From Eublepharis macularius (lineage: Eukaryota > Chordata > Lepidosauria > Squamata > Eublepharidae), in NCBI RefSeq assembly GCF_028583425.1, contig NC_072791.1:199384311-199448310 (forward strand): a stretch of 64,000 bases of DNA. Direction: 5' to 3'. Numbering within the stretch: the stretch's first letter is position 1; the number at the start of each line of letters is the position of its first letter. The notes below the pieces were generated by a model that worked only from the letters and a program-made list of their open reading frames with translations, was not told where the DNA came from and made no database searches. Shown in pieces: positions 42,090 through 54,115 of the stretch. A program made the translations under genes and the position numbers.

Positions 42090-44383
42090 GTACGTGCCAT
42101 TTGCCTGCAGAGGGAGGGGAGGGGAGCTGGGTTATGGGGGGGGGAGGATGAGGATGAGGAGGGGGAGGGAAGGAGGGGGAGGGGGCGCTGGGGAGCCCCA
42201 GACCGCAGCCGCCAGACCCAGAGGGCCCAGAAGAGATCCCCCCACCCATTCCAGCAGGCCGCTCTCCTCCACCCCAGGACAGTGGGGAAAGCCCAGGCGA
42301 AGCCTCCCAGATCTCTGGAGTTGCTACACAAAGCCCCGCCGTGCCCGGCTGGCAAAATCCAGAACGAAATTCCTCTCTTCTCTCTCCCCCCCCCCCCCAG
42401 ATGTGCGCCTATTAGGCTCGGCAATTATTTATTGCGTAGCGCTATAAACAATGTATGCAATTAAGGGTAATTAAACCTAAAGTGCCGCCGCCTGTAAAAA
42501 TAGCAAACTTTTTTCCCCCTCGGCGGGCGAAGGAGCGTCGGGACTGGCAGCTTTTCCCCTGCAGGCTCTTGCCAGCCGAGCCTCCGGGCCGGGGCTTCCT
42601 TCGGGGGCTCAGTTGAGGGAGGCCGGGGCGGCTGCGAGGCCCTGGGCTGGGATGGATGCGTAGCCCTGTTGGTTGTCGCTGCTAGCCGAGGCTCACGGAC
42701 CGGCCGGCTTTGTCCGCTTCCTTCCAGGGGCCGAGTCGGAGAAGAGCACCGTGGTGGAAGGCGGCGAGGTGCGCTTTAACGGCAAGGGCAAGAAAATCCG
42801 CAAGCCCCGGACGATCTACTCCAGCCTGCAGCTGCAGGCCTTGAACCGGCGCTTCCAGCAGACGCAGTACCTGGCCCTGCCTGAAAGAGCCGAGCTGGCC
42901 GCCTCCTTGGGGCTCACCCAGACGCAGGTAGGCAGCGGCGCCGGCGCCGGCCTCGCCTTCCCTGGGCCCTGCCGCGCACCGCGCAGCCAAGGCGGGTTCG
43001 GGCCTTGGAGGGTGGGGGGCACCCGCAGCCGGGATCCCGGACAAAAGAGCCCCGAGAGCGCTTCAGTGACCGCCCGAGCTAAGCTTTCCCCCCGAGCTAA
43101 GCTTTCAACGATCCCCCTTTCCGGCCTTTCTAGATTTTCAAAGGTCTTCCAAAACCTCCTTTGTATTTCTTGAATTGCCTCCCCCAAAATAAATTGATTC
43201 ACACACCCCTTAAGGCGCCCAGATTCCCCTGAGATTGACCCCCAGGTTTCCAGGCCATGTTTACTCGCAAGGAGGGCCCCTCTGAGTCCAGTGGGACTAA
43301 TTCCCAAGAATGGGATCGTGGTTTCTGAGTTGCTGGAGCCCTTCTCCTCTGGGGGTTTAATTTTACACCTTCCCGGTGTTGGGGGAACAAGAACGGAATC
43401 GCACCCAAATTGGTTCGCTTTGTTGGCACAGTGAATTTTCCCCATTTCCCCTGAATCATATCCTGACACACAGGTAAATGCACACCCATCTCCCCAGCAA
43501 CTACGGCGGGAAGGAAAATAACCCCAGTGCGTGTTTAGATACCCTACAGAGAGGTCGACCGTCCTTGAAAAAATTATGTCCTTTGAAAGAATGCCTTCCG
43601 GTGGGGCTTGGAAGCCCCTCCCTGGTTCTGTTTTGAAAGGGGGAAATAAGGAGAGCTAGCGGCTAATTTACAACCCTGGTTCGAAATCCGCAGGGATTCT
43701 GGATTAGGCCGCGCTTCTTTGGAATGAGGAACAGGCCCTCCTGCGAATCCACTTGTTGAGGCTCCAGGTGCCAAGGAACGCTTCCTTGCAGGCCTCTTCA
43801 AGGAACCCTGGTGGATTTACTAGGGATCTCCTCATTTATTCTTGGAAATTAGAGCACCTGGCCATGCTGAAAGGTTACCCGGTGCTTCCAGGGGCAGGAA
43901 GGGAAAATCAGTTGCAATCGGTAGATCCCCCGAGATTTGGCCACCCGAGCGAAGGCTGTTGGTGTGTCTCGATCGGGCGTCCCTTCTTGGGGTCCCAGCT
44001 AAGCGAGCTCGGCCCGGTGCTTCGGGGTGGGCATCTCCGGGCCATATGTGGCCCACCACCGCCTCGCCCGTGCGCCCTTCCCGCTCACTCCTTCGCTGGT
44101 GTGTCTCCCGCTTTGTGTCTCCGGGCAGGTCAAGATCTGGTTCCAGAACAAGCGCTCCAAGTTCAAGAAGCTGATGAAGCAGGGCGGGGCGGCTCTGGAG
44201 AGCGGCGCCCTGGCCAACGGCAGGTCCCTGTCGGCCAGTTCCCCGCCAGTCCCTCCGGTCTGGAACGCCAACTCCTCCTCGGCCAAGAGCTCCGCGGGCA
44301 CCCCGGGCACCTACATCCCCAGCTACACTTCTTGGTACCCTTCGGCTCACCAGGAAACTATGCAGCAGCCGCAGCTGATGTGA
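41774..44383 (+). CDS. DLX1: Homeobox transcription factor DLX1 (3 exons, 256 aa)
   Basis: Nuclear homeodomain transcription factor of the Distal-less family. It acts in forebrain GABAergic interneuron and retinal progenitor programmes and in branchial-arch patterning, partly redundantly with DLX2. Exons 41774-42089, 42728-42927 and 44129-44383 join in phase with GT-AG junctions. The start is the [23 protein letters not shown], matching the family; no in-frame ATG lies upstream. The Ser/Tyr-rich N-terminus ([31 protein letters not shown]) precedes the homeodomain at residues 129-188 (Arg133, Trp176, Asn179 in [13 protein letters not shown]), followed by a Ser/Pro tail ending [17 protein letters not shown]. 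The length is one residue more than human (255). The second intron falls between homeodomain residues 44 and 45. It is tail-to-tail with DLX2. Nothing is broken. Confidence 0.98.
42090..42727. other. DLX1: DLX1 intron 1
   Basis: 638 bp with a G-rich GGGAGGG tract (about 42110-42190) that could form G-quadruplexes. It also has an AT-rich patch near 42420-42500 ('ggcaattatttattgcgtag', 'gcaattaagggtaattaaac') with three ATTA cores. Confidence 0.6.
42728..42927 (+). CDS. DLX1: DLX1 coding exon 2
   Basis: The acceptor ccag is at 42724-42727 and a gtaggc donor at 42928. It codes residues 106-172, including homeodomain helices 1 and 2 and the [19 protein letters not shown] segment. Confidence 0.98.
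42928..44128. other. DLX1: DLX1 intron 2
   Basis: 1.2 kb, no repeats of note apart from a possible CAATCCTA-type fragment near 43260-43330 ('ggtttccaggccatgtttac'). It splits the homeodomain codons at the position shared by all DLX genes. Confidence 0.6.
44129..44383 (+). CDS. DLX1: DLX1 coding exon 3 with stop
   Basis: The acceptor gcag is at 44125-44128; the stop TGA is at 44381-44383. It codes the DNA-recognition helix [19 protein letters not shown] and the C-terminal tail. Confidence 0.98.
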   Translation, partial: VKIWFQNKRSKFKKLMKQGGAALESGALANGRSLSASSPPVPPVWNANSSSAKSSAGTPGTYIPSYTSWYPSAHQETMQQPQLM

Positions 44384-45985
44384 TGGGTCGGCTGGTGGGG
44401 GATTTTTCTTCCCCCCTTTAGTTTGGTTTTGGGTTTTTTAAATATATATATATATATATATTGCATCGTTGAATCGACAAGCCGGTAGCCGCAGCGGCAA
44501 CGAATGGCACGCAAAACAAACGAATGAAACAGTGGCTGATGGTCGGCCGAGAGCTTTTGCCCGCTTCACCGCCACGGCGGGGCGGGAGAAGCACAGATGC
44601 TACGCGGGGCGGGTCGCCCCTGCAGATAGCTGGCGGATCAGCCCCTCCAGTAGCCGGACAACAGCCTGCCAGCAGCTCTACCCTCGCCGCCCCTCGGCTT
44701 GGTTGGACAATCAGAAAACAAAACGACGACAAACATTCTTTGTAGGAGAAACGAAACGGTGTCCTCTGTCCTGTCCGTCCGTCTGTCTCTGGTGTCTTGT
44801 CCTGATGAAATATAGGTCTCCCCTCTTCCCCCCTTCATCTGATCTCGGAAAGAGAAACCCTTCGCCTTTCCCCCTTTTTTTTCTTTGGGGTTTTCTCTAG
44901 TTTCTTTCTTTAGTGTTCGTTGTGGTCCTTGGTGTATATTATTTCTTCCTTTCCTTGACTGGAAAAGGGGGATTTTTTAAAAAAAAATTATTATTTATTG
45001 ACAAACTACCACTATGAAAGTGCTAATTTATTATTATTTTTTAAAAGAATAAACCTACCGGCAGATCTGCTTGGGGGGACTGAACGGTGTTTTCTTGGCT
45101 GTTTGTTTCAAACCAAGCACACGCCGGCAGAGGAGATGGCCACGTTTTGCACCCGTGTTTCTACTGTGAGCTGTGCGGAATGCTTTGAGCCGAAGGCATT
45201 CGGGTTCGAATCGAATTGGCGCCGCGCGTGCGGATCTCAGTATTTCTCTCCCTCTCTCGCCCCCAGCCGGTATTTTTTGGATCCAGGAGGGGGGTGAAAG
45301 AGAGAAAGACAGAGAGTAGGACGACGTTGTTTACTTTTGAAGCCGAGTCGGGCCGAGCTATGGAGCGCCTCAGTGATGCATCAACCTCTGCGTGTGGATT
45401 GTATTCCCTATCCTGAGCAAGAGAAAACCGAGGGCCGGGAAGAAGAGCAAGACACCGATTTGGCTTCATGCAGCTTTAAAACCCAATTTCTTGACTCCCT
45501 CCCCTCGCAAAGTCTCCCTGCACCGATTCTTACGTGCAGGCTCTAATCGCTGTACATAATTTCTTAATTAATAATATTGTTCTGTAAACATGTTGCACAA
45601 ATTTTAGCTTTTTAAAAGGACGGGAAAAAAACTGTTTACGGTTTCCTTCTCTCTCCCCCCAATCTTTTTTTTTTTAATTTTATTTTTGGGTGTGGCCGTA
45701 ATACATGATGCTTTGTGAAAACTGAGATTTTAATTGTGACAAAGAAAAAAAAACCCTCGGAAATGTGATAACCCGGAGAGACCCGCTGTTGTTTTAGTGT
45801 TATATATGTCAAAGTTTAGTTTTATATTGAGAATGTTAACTTATTGCTTTGTATTCCGGAAAAGAAAAACAGACGCCCTCTCCTCTTCCCCTCGCCCAGC
45901 CACCCCCAACGCCCTGCCGCCCTCTAAAACATTTGTACATACGTTATAAAAGTTTCTTTTGAAACAGTAAAATTATGGTTTGGAA
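44384..45985 (+). other. DLX1: DLX1 3' UTR (end estimated)
   Basis: Unique sequence after the stop with a (TA)n run (about 44440-44462), an AATAAA at 45048-45053, and long AT-rich stretches up to 'ggaacaagacc' near 45985. After that point a dispersed repeat begins (about 46085), so the UTR is unlikely to extend further. The distal end lacks a canonical AATAAA (ttataaaag and gtaaaattatgg are present). Confidence 0.5.
45048..45053 (+). other. DLX1: Polyadenylation signal AATAAA (proximal, DLX1)
   Basis: Exact hexamer 665 bases after the DLX1 stop, in an A/T-rich setting. It may give a short-UTR isoform. Confidence 0.5.
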
Positions 45986-46487
45986 CAAGACCGGCTGCAC
46001 GTGTAGTATTTCTTGCTAAGGCTGAAGGGAGGCGGGCCGTGGGGTTACCCACCTTTCCACTCCTAGCTCGGCTAGAGACAAAGAGAACAATCCTAAAATG
46101 GTCTACTCAGAATCCCAGTCAGGTCTGTTCAATGAGACTTACTCCCAGGAAAGTGTTTTTAGGATTGCACTGAAAGTCTCTGTCACAGGCGTGAACAAGC
46201 GATCAGAGCCGAGGGCGGTCAGCGGGCCGGTGTTACGGTTGGGTAGAGATACGGTTAGGGAAGGGATCGCGCGATGTTGAATGCTTGGCCTTGAAAACGG
46301 CGTTGCTGCTCAGGATCCGGTTCTTACCCGTTTGGAATCTGCTGCGCAGGATTTTTTTTTTGGTCCTGGCGGCTTTCTCATGCTGGGGAAGTATTTCCAG
46401 CGCAAGGCTGGAGGTATTTATCAGCTGCTTCCCGGCACCCGAAAACCCCTCACTTAAAATCTCGACGGGAGCTCCGATGTCGCTCGT

Positions 46488-47282
46488 CTACGCCACCGGC
46501 CTGCAGTCTCGAAAGGCACCAGCTCGGCAATCCATCCCCGCCAGAGGATGCCGCGGCGGCCGAGCTCCGTCCGAGCTCCGCTGCTCAGCCCGGCGGGACG
46601 GGACTCCGCCGAGCTCCCCCTTCCCGCCTGCACGCAAAGGCGCAGGAGAAGGGCCGCGGCGGGGCGGCTTTGCGCTGGAGGCGGGAGCGGGGGCTTCAGG
46701 CAAGGGCTGCGGCCGCCTGCAGGGAAGCCAGCCCGAGGCCAGCAAGCCCACCTCCCGGGCCCCGGACGGCGCGCCGCTTCCGGAGTTCAAGGGGAGGCCG
46801 GAGGTTTGGGGGCTTTGCCAGGGCGCGGGCCCAGCGGAGTCCGACGCCTTTCCTCTCCCGGGGCGAGCGAGCCGCGAGGCTCGGCCGCTTGCCCGGGGAA
46901 GGGAACGGGGCGCGGCACACAAGCTTCCGGGCCTGAAAGCGGAGGCCTCCTGGCCTGTGGGAAGGCCTCGCTGGAGGCTCTGGGGGGCATTCGCGCCGGG
47001 AAATGAAACGGCGGCGATGTGCGTGCTGCGGGAGAGGGGGGCAGGTGGGACTTTTCGGCCTGCGGGGCTCCCAGGCCCGCAATCTGGCCAAGGGGCGAAG
47101 AGGCGGAAAGGACTGGGGACTGGACACGCGGCGACACTGCCGCCTTCGTCGCGGGGGAGGGATGCCGGGAAGAATGTATTCCGGGGTGGGGTTTTTTTGC
47201 AGGGCCTCACCCAACTCTGAACCCTCCCGGCTCTCCCTGCCCTCTCCCGGCGCCTGAAGGCCGGGTCGTCTTCAGGCATCAC
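46488..47282. other. Orphan CpG island
   Basis: Very GC- and CpG-rich, with long open frames on both strands that encode only Arg/Gly/Pro/Ala-rich sequence. No start context, splice sites or domain argues for a protein. It may be a promoter of a non-coding RNA or part of the unmethylated domain around DLX genes. Confidence 0.6.
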
Positions 47283-47644
47283 GTCTTAGGTGTGCCCAAC
47301 GCGGCTCCAGGGAAACCACTGCCGGTAGCGGAAGGGCGCCTCTGGCCCGGCCTTAGTCCTGGCAGTTTAGAGCCCGCAATGACGTGCTGGTGTTTTAGCT
47401 TGCGAGGTTTAGCAGGGAGGGAAGGACCGACCGACCAACTGTCCTGGCCGGATGGCTTTGTGATGGCTCTGATGCCCGGGAGGGCTCTTGCCTCCTGTCG
47501 TGGCCTGTGGCGAGCTCCGCATCCGCTTGCAAAGTTCTGTACCGGCTGAGTGGGAGGGGAGAAGAATCCGAGGAGGAGGAGGCAGAAGTGGGTGTGGACG
47601 GGGGTGGGGGTGGGGATGGATTTCCGGGAGGCTGTTCAGGGAGG

Positions 47645-47735
47645 AAGCGAGTGATAAATTGTATCGATTTTTGTTTTGACACGCACCCATTTTTCAATTC
47701 TGGGCGACGAGTGATCAAATGATGCGGCCCTCTGG
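47645..47735. promoter_or_regulatory. Short candidate conserved element
   Basis: A unique stretch with 'gtgataaattgtatcgattt' and 'gtgatcaaatgatgcggc' (PBX/MEIS- and TCF-like words) set in GC-rich DNA. Confidence 0.3.
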
Positions 47736-48174
47736 CTAATGTACATGCCGGAGAGAGATAAGGCACCGCGGCGGCTGGGGGGGGGCAGTTGGGGGAGCAG
47801 CCTGGAGGAGAGGAGCGAGGCGGGCCGTGGGAGAATCCGCGACTCCTCGTTCCCCCGGGGGAGGAAAGAGAGAGTGGGCCCGAAGGGGATTTCAAAAAAC
47901 AAACAAACCTCCTTGACTGGTTTCCTGTATTCCACCGCGTCTAAATTTGGCCACCAGCAGGCGACTGGCAGCGATTCTGAACCAGAACGGCCGAAGTAGG
48001 TGGCTTCCTCTCTGGAAGGGGACAGACTAGAACCGAATCGCCCATCCAAGATCCGAAGCTCCGGAGCGGGTATTTAATAACCACAGATGGTCAAGCAAAG
48101 CCCTCTCGCTGGAAACGCTCTAAAAATGTCTTGGCTTCTCCTAATTCAATCAGGTCTTGCTAACCCCTTCCAAA

Positions 48175-49080
48175 TGGAGAAATTATTAGTTTTCTCCCAA
48201 CGAAGGCGGGCTTTCAGTTAGCGCCTATTATAAACTGTACATTTGCAAATGTTAATCTCAGCGCAGACCTAATTAATTCTGCCTTGTTCCTGACAAGTAG
48301 TTCATCAAATATCTGATTCGAAGATTTTCATAATGAGGATATTAATTAAACTCTGAATAATCCAGAGGGGCTTCTATTGAAACAATACCTCATTATAATG
48401 ATTAAAAACTGATTTCGAATATTACGCCTTTCTACAATTGTCACACTGCAAACACAACCCTACCGGATAAATCTGTCAATGGCAAAATGCAATTTAGGGA
48501 TATGTATTTTTTTTCCCGGGGGGGGGGGGCTCTTGCCTCTCATTTCCCAACACTTTTGCAATAGCTTACACACAGCTTAATGATAATCAAAATGACTCTT
48601 TTCCCCCCTGCTAAAAAAGACCCCAAAGTGCGCGTACAGCTGCAAAACCCAAGAGGGTCAGCATCATTTCACTGTATTCTCTTCTTGATTACAAGCCGAG
48701 CCCATCAAACACAACATAATTACAGTAATTTCAGGTTTATTTATTCTAATGCAGTTTCCCCATCTCTCTGGTAATTATGAGCAATTTTTTCGCCCAGGGA
48801 ATCTTTTTGCATTAACAAAAGAGATAACGCACTGAAAGCCAAATTTGCTGTGCATTGAGAATGGGGAAGAAGGGAGGAGAGAGTGAGTGAGAGAGAAAAG
48901 AAATAAAATAGGTGCGAGCTGCCATCTCCCCGCAATTCTCCTATACTGGAGCTTTGCAAATTGCTTGCAGGTGTATAGAGCGGGGCTGTCAAAAGGAAGG
49001 GGCCTTCCAAATTAGCAAATGCACAATGTTGAAGTAATGAAGACAGACTTAGCAAAATTGCCAAACAACAGATACCTCTT
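48175..49080. promoter_or_regulatory. Candidate DLX1/2 intergenic enhancer A
   Basis: About 900 bases of AT-rich, repeat-free DNA with TAATTA at 48270-48275, 48343-48348, 48717-48722 and 48772-48777, plus 'cattataatgattaaaaact', 'catttgcaaatgttaatctc' and 'caggtttatttattctaatg'. Dlx1/2 loci of jawed vertebrates carry two conserved intergenic enhancers, I12a and I12b, bound by DLX proteins at TAATT sites; this block fits one of them. Which one cannot be decided here. Confidence 0.6.
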
Positions 49081-49864
49081 TAACATGTCCTACCAAAAAA
49101 AAATCAAATTAACCCCCCCTTTCCCCCCTTCCTCTTAAAAAAAAAACCCCTCAAAAGCTTGGGATGTGTCCCTCTCACAGCAAAGCCCAGCTGCACGTCT
49201 GCATTTTGAAAGAGTGAAAAATAGAAGGGTCCCCTCCAGATCATATCCATCTGTCTATCCCCCCCTTGCATATTCCAAGTTAAATGTGCAGTTTGTCCCC
49301 GCTGGAATTTTTCCTACCCTAACTTTTTTTAAAAAAAGGATTTTCATCCCACACAAGCAACATCAATATCTATATAGTTATCATCCATGTCCAGAGGCGC
49401 ACGCACAAAATCAGCCAAACCTGTGGGTGGGGAGGTTTGGGGAACTCACGCTCCGTTAATTTTTACCAGACAAAGATCTTTAAATCAGTCCAAATGATCA
49501 AAGCAAAGGTAATCAATCAATATCCTCATTCTGCGCTCTTACATTTCCCAGTGTTGCATCCTTCTCTCCCCCCCCCATTAAAAACAGTTAGGAAAACAAA
49601 AGGGGGGGGGGTTAAAATTAGGTTTGATTTCCCAGATCAGCGGCACCAGCCTGCGCGCTGGTCTTTTCGCGCTCATGGACCGCTTTCTTTTTCTACGGAG
49701 AGTTAAGAGCTGTGTTGTCTGAATGGGGCTAGTTCAAAGCTGAGACTGGAAAAGCCCGAAACAACAAAGCCGTATTGGGTAAGTATCTGTATTCCAGCGC
49801 GAAAAGTTTCCTCGAAGACCAACACAGACACACTCACTCCCCACTATAAATCTTCAGGCATTGA

Positions 49865-49927
49865 GCACACACACACCCCTGCGCACACACAACAGAACAC
49901 AGCACACACACACACACACACACACAC
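49865..49927. repeat. Interrupted (CA)n microsatellite
   Basis: CA-rich tract with GCGC and AACAGAACAC interruptions. Confidence 0.9.
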
Positions 49928-50379
49928 TTCTAATAATTCTGACACGAGCCACAAGAAGTTTTGATAGAAGCTATGCTGGCACATAGCTAAGCCACTGCTC
50001 CACTTTCGTTCTTTCCCTGATCCGGAAAGTTTATCGACACAAGACATCCATAAAGGAGGAGGGGGGGGGACCGCAAACAAAACAACCCCCCCTAAACTAG
50101 AACCTAAAACGCGCCTTGACACCCAGCCTTACCTTCGGTTTCAATTTTCTCGCAATCTGGAAACCCCTCTGGTGCTTTAGAGCCGGTTCGAAGGCGGCAT
50201 TTTGCTAGGGAAGTTGCGGGGAAGACGGGGAAGGGAGGACGCAGGGAGGGTGGGCTGGGGGAGAAATAGCCATGCCACAGGAATAAATATCCAGAGAGCA
50301 CCAAAAAATGTAGCCGGAGGTCCCTGGGAGCCGAACTGTGCCTCCGAGCGCAGGGAGGAATTTCGCAGCCCGCTCTTGC

Positions 50380-50850
50380 AGAATATCACTGAATTTTTCT
50401 GCTATATAGCCTCTGTCTTTATAGCTGATGGAAAAAAATTGCAGATTATTAGCATAAATGTTTACTCTTCATTACGCTGATGACATTGTGCACTCGAGAT
50501 CTTGGTAATCTTTGGGAAAATTATGAGTAATTTTTAAAAATTTTAAAGCAGCAGCAGTTACCGTGCAATTCAGGCTAATTCTGCGTAGGCTCGGAACGGA
50601 TATAATTATCGAGGAGTCAAGATGTTATGCTAAAAACTATGCATTGATATTCCCATTTATTATGTACATACAACTTTGACAATGTTGATGCTTGAAATAG
50701 CAGGAAATTGTCTTGCGCAAAAATTACAGTCCATATTAGGACATGTGAAATTGCGAAGAATTATATAGTAATTGCAGGCTTTCAGATGGGAGAGCCAGAA
50801 TGCTCAAACTAGTGCAAATGTGGATAAAATTACAGATCAGAGCAAAAATT
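50380..50850. promoter_or_regulatory. Candidate DLX1/2 intergenic enhancer B
   Basis: Repeat-free AT-rich block with TAATTA at 50603-50608, 'attatgagtaattttt' at about 50520-50535, 'gcagattattagcataaatg', 'ggctaattctgcgtagg', 'gctgatgacattgtgc' and 'catttattatgtacatacaa'. It is separated from block A by 1.3 kb of ordinary sequence with a microsatellite. It is the second good match to the known I12a/I12b pair. Confidence 0.6.
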
Positions 50851-53800
50851 AGGGGAAAAGGGGGTCTGGGATTTTTCAAGTTGGCTATAGGATTCCGGAA
50901 GTGTTCTAATGCCACATGATTGCTAGAGCTTTAGGGAAAGAGATTCGTGCCTCAAATAGCTCTTTGGCCAGCACGGCTTTAATTGAATTTCTTGGGTGTT
51001 CTTTCTCTGCCCCCTCCCTCCTCCTTCTTTTAATAGGGCCAAACGAGCAAATTGCCTGCCCAATGGCAAATTTCCCCCAGGCCCTCCTCCTGGGGAAATG
51101 CCCTTTCCCTCCCCAATATTCCAGAAGGCGAGTGTTCCTTTTGCTCAAGAGGCATTCCAGGGTGACCCCCCTCCCCGTATGGAAATGCAGAAACGTGATG
51201 GGGGGATTCAATTACACCACAGGGCCTCCCACCCCCATCTCTATAAGGATGATGCAAGCCAAGAGGGCCAGGGGCATGCTCTTGTGTTGGTACCCAAGGC
51301 AGGCAATGTGCCCATTTGGCGAACAGGGGGAGACTGGCCTAACCCGCAGCAAAACGCAGTACACTTGGAAGGAAGGAGCGGGGTGGGGGAATGCACTGAC
51401 AGAGGGCCACAAACCGGGTCTTCCCGGGATAATTGGAGATCGCATCTCTTCCCCCTCTTTTTTCAGCACCGCTGGGAGGCAGAAGATCATCAGTGGGTGA
51501 AAACAGCTCCCCTCTTTTCCGACCCCCCCCCCCCCCAATTCAGTGAAGCGGCTTAAAAAGCAGCAGACCTCTCTTGGAAATGGGAGATCCCCTCCCAGCC
51601 CAGTGAAATAATGTAAAGGCAAATCATAAACGGAAGTCATCGAACTGAAGCCTGAAAGGGGGTCTTTGTTGCCAGGGGCATCTCTCGCCTGCTGGATTCC
51701 ATCGCTTCCAATTAAAGGGGGGCATTTGGAGCAGGGAGGGGGAGCCCCTGCGCCCCTTCGATGTTCTTGTGCGCGTCTGGAAGAAGCCGAACCGTGTTCA
51801 CAATGCAGGGGGCGGGGGCGGAAGGCTGGGCCCGCCGAGGAAACCGAGGCAGAGCACCAATAGCTCCCCCCCCCGCCCTCCCCGGCGTGTCAGCTCACAG
51901 GAGAGCGGTCTTGACACGCGAATGTCTCTCTCTCTGGAGATTGGGTTTTCAGCAAACGCCGCTCGGTCTAGGCTTCCAGCTGCAAGCGCCCAGTTCTCTC
52001 CGTCTCCTCCCCAGCGCCCAGCGGGGCAGCTGAAAAAAGGGGGGATTCTGTTAACAGCCCCGGGAAGGGATGTAATGCCTGGAACGTACCAGTGGCAGAA
52101 ACTTCCCCGCGGACAGGACCGTCCCTGGTCCCAGTCCCAGGCTGCTTCTCCCCTTGGTTGCTCTTCTGTATATTTATACCCAGGCCCCCGCCATGAGGGG
52201 CACCAATATCCTCTCCTGGCTGTGCCTCTTGAGCGCTCAGAGAGTTGCCTTCCCTACAGTCCGACCCCTTATGCGTGTTCAGTCATCCGCTCGCCCCTTT
52301 GTTCAATGGGGCTGCCTTCCCGGTAAGCGTGCATTGGATCGCAGCCTGGCAGTGCCATCCTAGGCAGAGTTGCGCCTTTCCAAACCCCACCGGCTTGCAT
52401 TAATTTAGAAGGGTGTAACTGTTTGGGATGGCATTGTCAGACTTCGTGTGTGGCACAAACCAGGTGCAAACAAAGCGGACACCAGGTGGAAACAATGCTG
52501 TCCTATACAGAGTTACTCCCTTCGAATCCCATTGATTTCAAGGGACTTGGAAGGATGCTGCTTAGGATGGCACTGAAACTTTTGGGGTATTCGTACCCAC
52601 ACTGCCTGCTCGGGGTCTTCAGCCTTGCCTGTCTGATATGGTCGACGTGAATTACAAGGATTGCGTTCCTAGTTACTCTATCAACAGCATCATACCTAGA
52701 GCCAAAGCGCAATTCGACTCTCCCGCAGCTGGTAGTTGCTCTGTCTGAACCCGAGAAACAGTTCAACTCAGAAACCCGTTCAGACGTGTCAGAGCGGCGG
52801 AACTGCTTCCAGGATGACGCTGAGAATAAATAGGGCTTCTATTTCTTACTAGGTATTTATGGAATTTGTTCTTACTAACAAGACTGAGGACCCAGAGGCA
52901 GATTTTTTAAAAAGCGGGAAGACCTTATTTATTTATTTGGTTTTTTTTTTAAATTAAAGAGTTCATTGTTGCAATCTGGAAGGATGATGGGACATTTATG
53001 TATATCCCGCCCTCCTCCGTCTTCTCCGTATCTTGCAAGGCACGTGGTGACATCCACTTGTGCAAACAGAGGTGGAGATATTTTATTTATGGAAACGCGT
53101 GTTTTACTTTTTAGACCAAGGCCAAAGGCTGGCAGTCTTGACGTGAGGCTCTTGCGATACTTTCCGAGCAGCTTTGCTAAACCAAGTTCTCTTTTTAGAC
53201 CGCTCTTTTTCAAAAGCTGGAGAAACTCTTGCCCAGAGGGGGCCATATCTTACCCCCCCCCCCCGCAATTATATTCCAGACACTGAGTGGAGCGAGGAGG
53301 TCTTTCATGGAAGAAAACGTCTTCATTCCTTCCGGATTTCACAGGCCGGGTTTAAGGGTCGTGTGAATACCGTACGCGAGGATGCGGGTCGCGTGTCTCG
53401 CTGAAGTGCGCCTGAAACCGGGCTGCCGCGCTTGCCCGTCGACGTCCTCAGGTAGGCGCTCGGCGCAGAAGAACCGCCTGGGGGTTGGCCTTTCTTCCGG
53501 GCCTGCTGGCGCCTGGCGGGGAGGCCGGCCTGGGAGTTCGCCCGCCCGCCCGCCCTCTTGCTGGGCGCCGCCCTTTCTCCCGGGGCGCCGACACTCCTGG
53601 TAGGGAAGGCGTGTGTGTGTGGGGGGGGGTGGTGCGTGGGCGGCCTGGTGGTGCCGGTCCCCGTTTGTCACCCGCGCTTTTTCGGGAAGGGGAGTGGGCG
53701 AAGGGAGTGGGGACCTTTCCCAGCGCCGCGCCTGAGGCGATCTGCCTGGCCAGCCCGGGCCTCTCCCGCCTTGTCTCCCACTGGCGCCCAGCCGCCCCCC

Positions 53801-53974
53801 TGAGGCCGCCGCTGCCTTTCCCCTCCTCCCGCCTCTGCCTCCCAGCGACCCTTCGCCAGGGCCGGGGCTGGCGCCTCCCTTTTTGGCGGGCTCCGCCGCT
53901 TCCCTTGCAAGACATCAGCTGCCCGGCCCAGAAACTAGAGCCAGCAAGTGTACAATGACGGACTGGGAGCTTGG

Positions 53975-54115
53975 AACAGCCGCTCTGCCATGGAAGCTCG
54001 CTGGGTGAGCTTGGGCCTGTCGGACACTCTTAGCCAAATCTACCGCACAGGGTTGTGGTGAGGATAAGATGGAAAGAGGCCTTGGGAAGGGGGGTATAAA
54101 TGAAATAAAATTATT
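53975..54115 (+). mobile_element. SINE 3' portion
   Basis: Contains 'gctcgctgggtgagcttggg', 'accgcacagggttgtggtga' and the tail 'ggggtataaatgaaataaaa'. It matches the body and tail of the 12285-12490 SINE with the tRNA head lost. Confidence 0.65.

Noticed and set aside
46285-47220. 311-residue open frame (+) and a 264-residue frame on the opposite strand
   Set aside because: GC-rich CpG island in which stop codons are rare in every frame; composition is Arg/Gly/Pro/Ala, with no domain, splice signals or family match.
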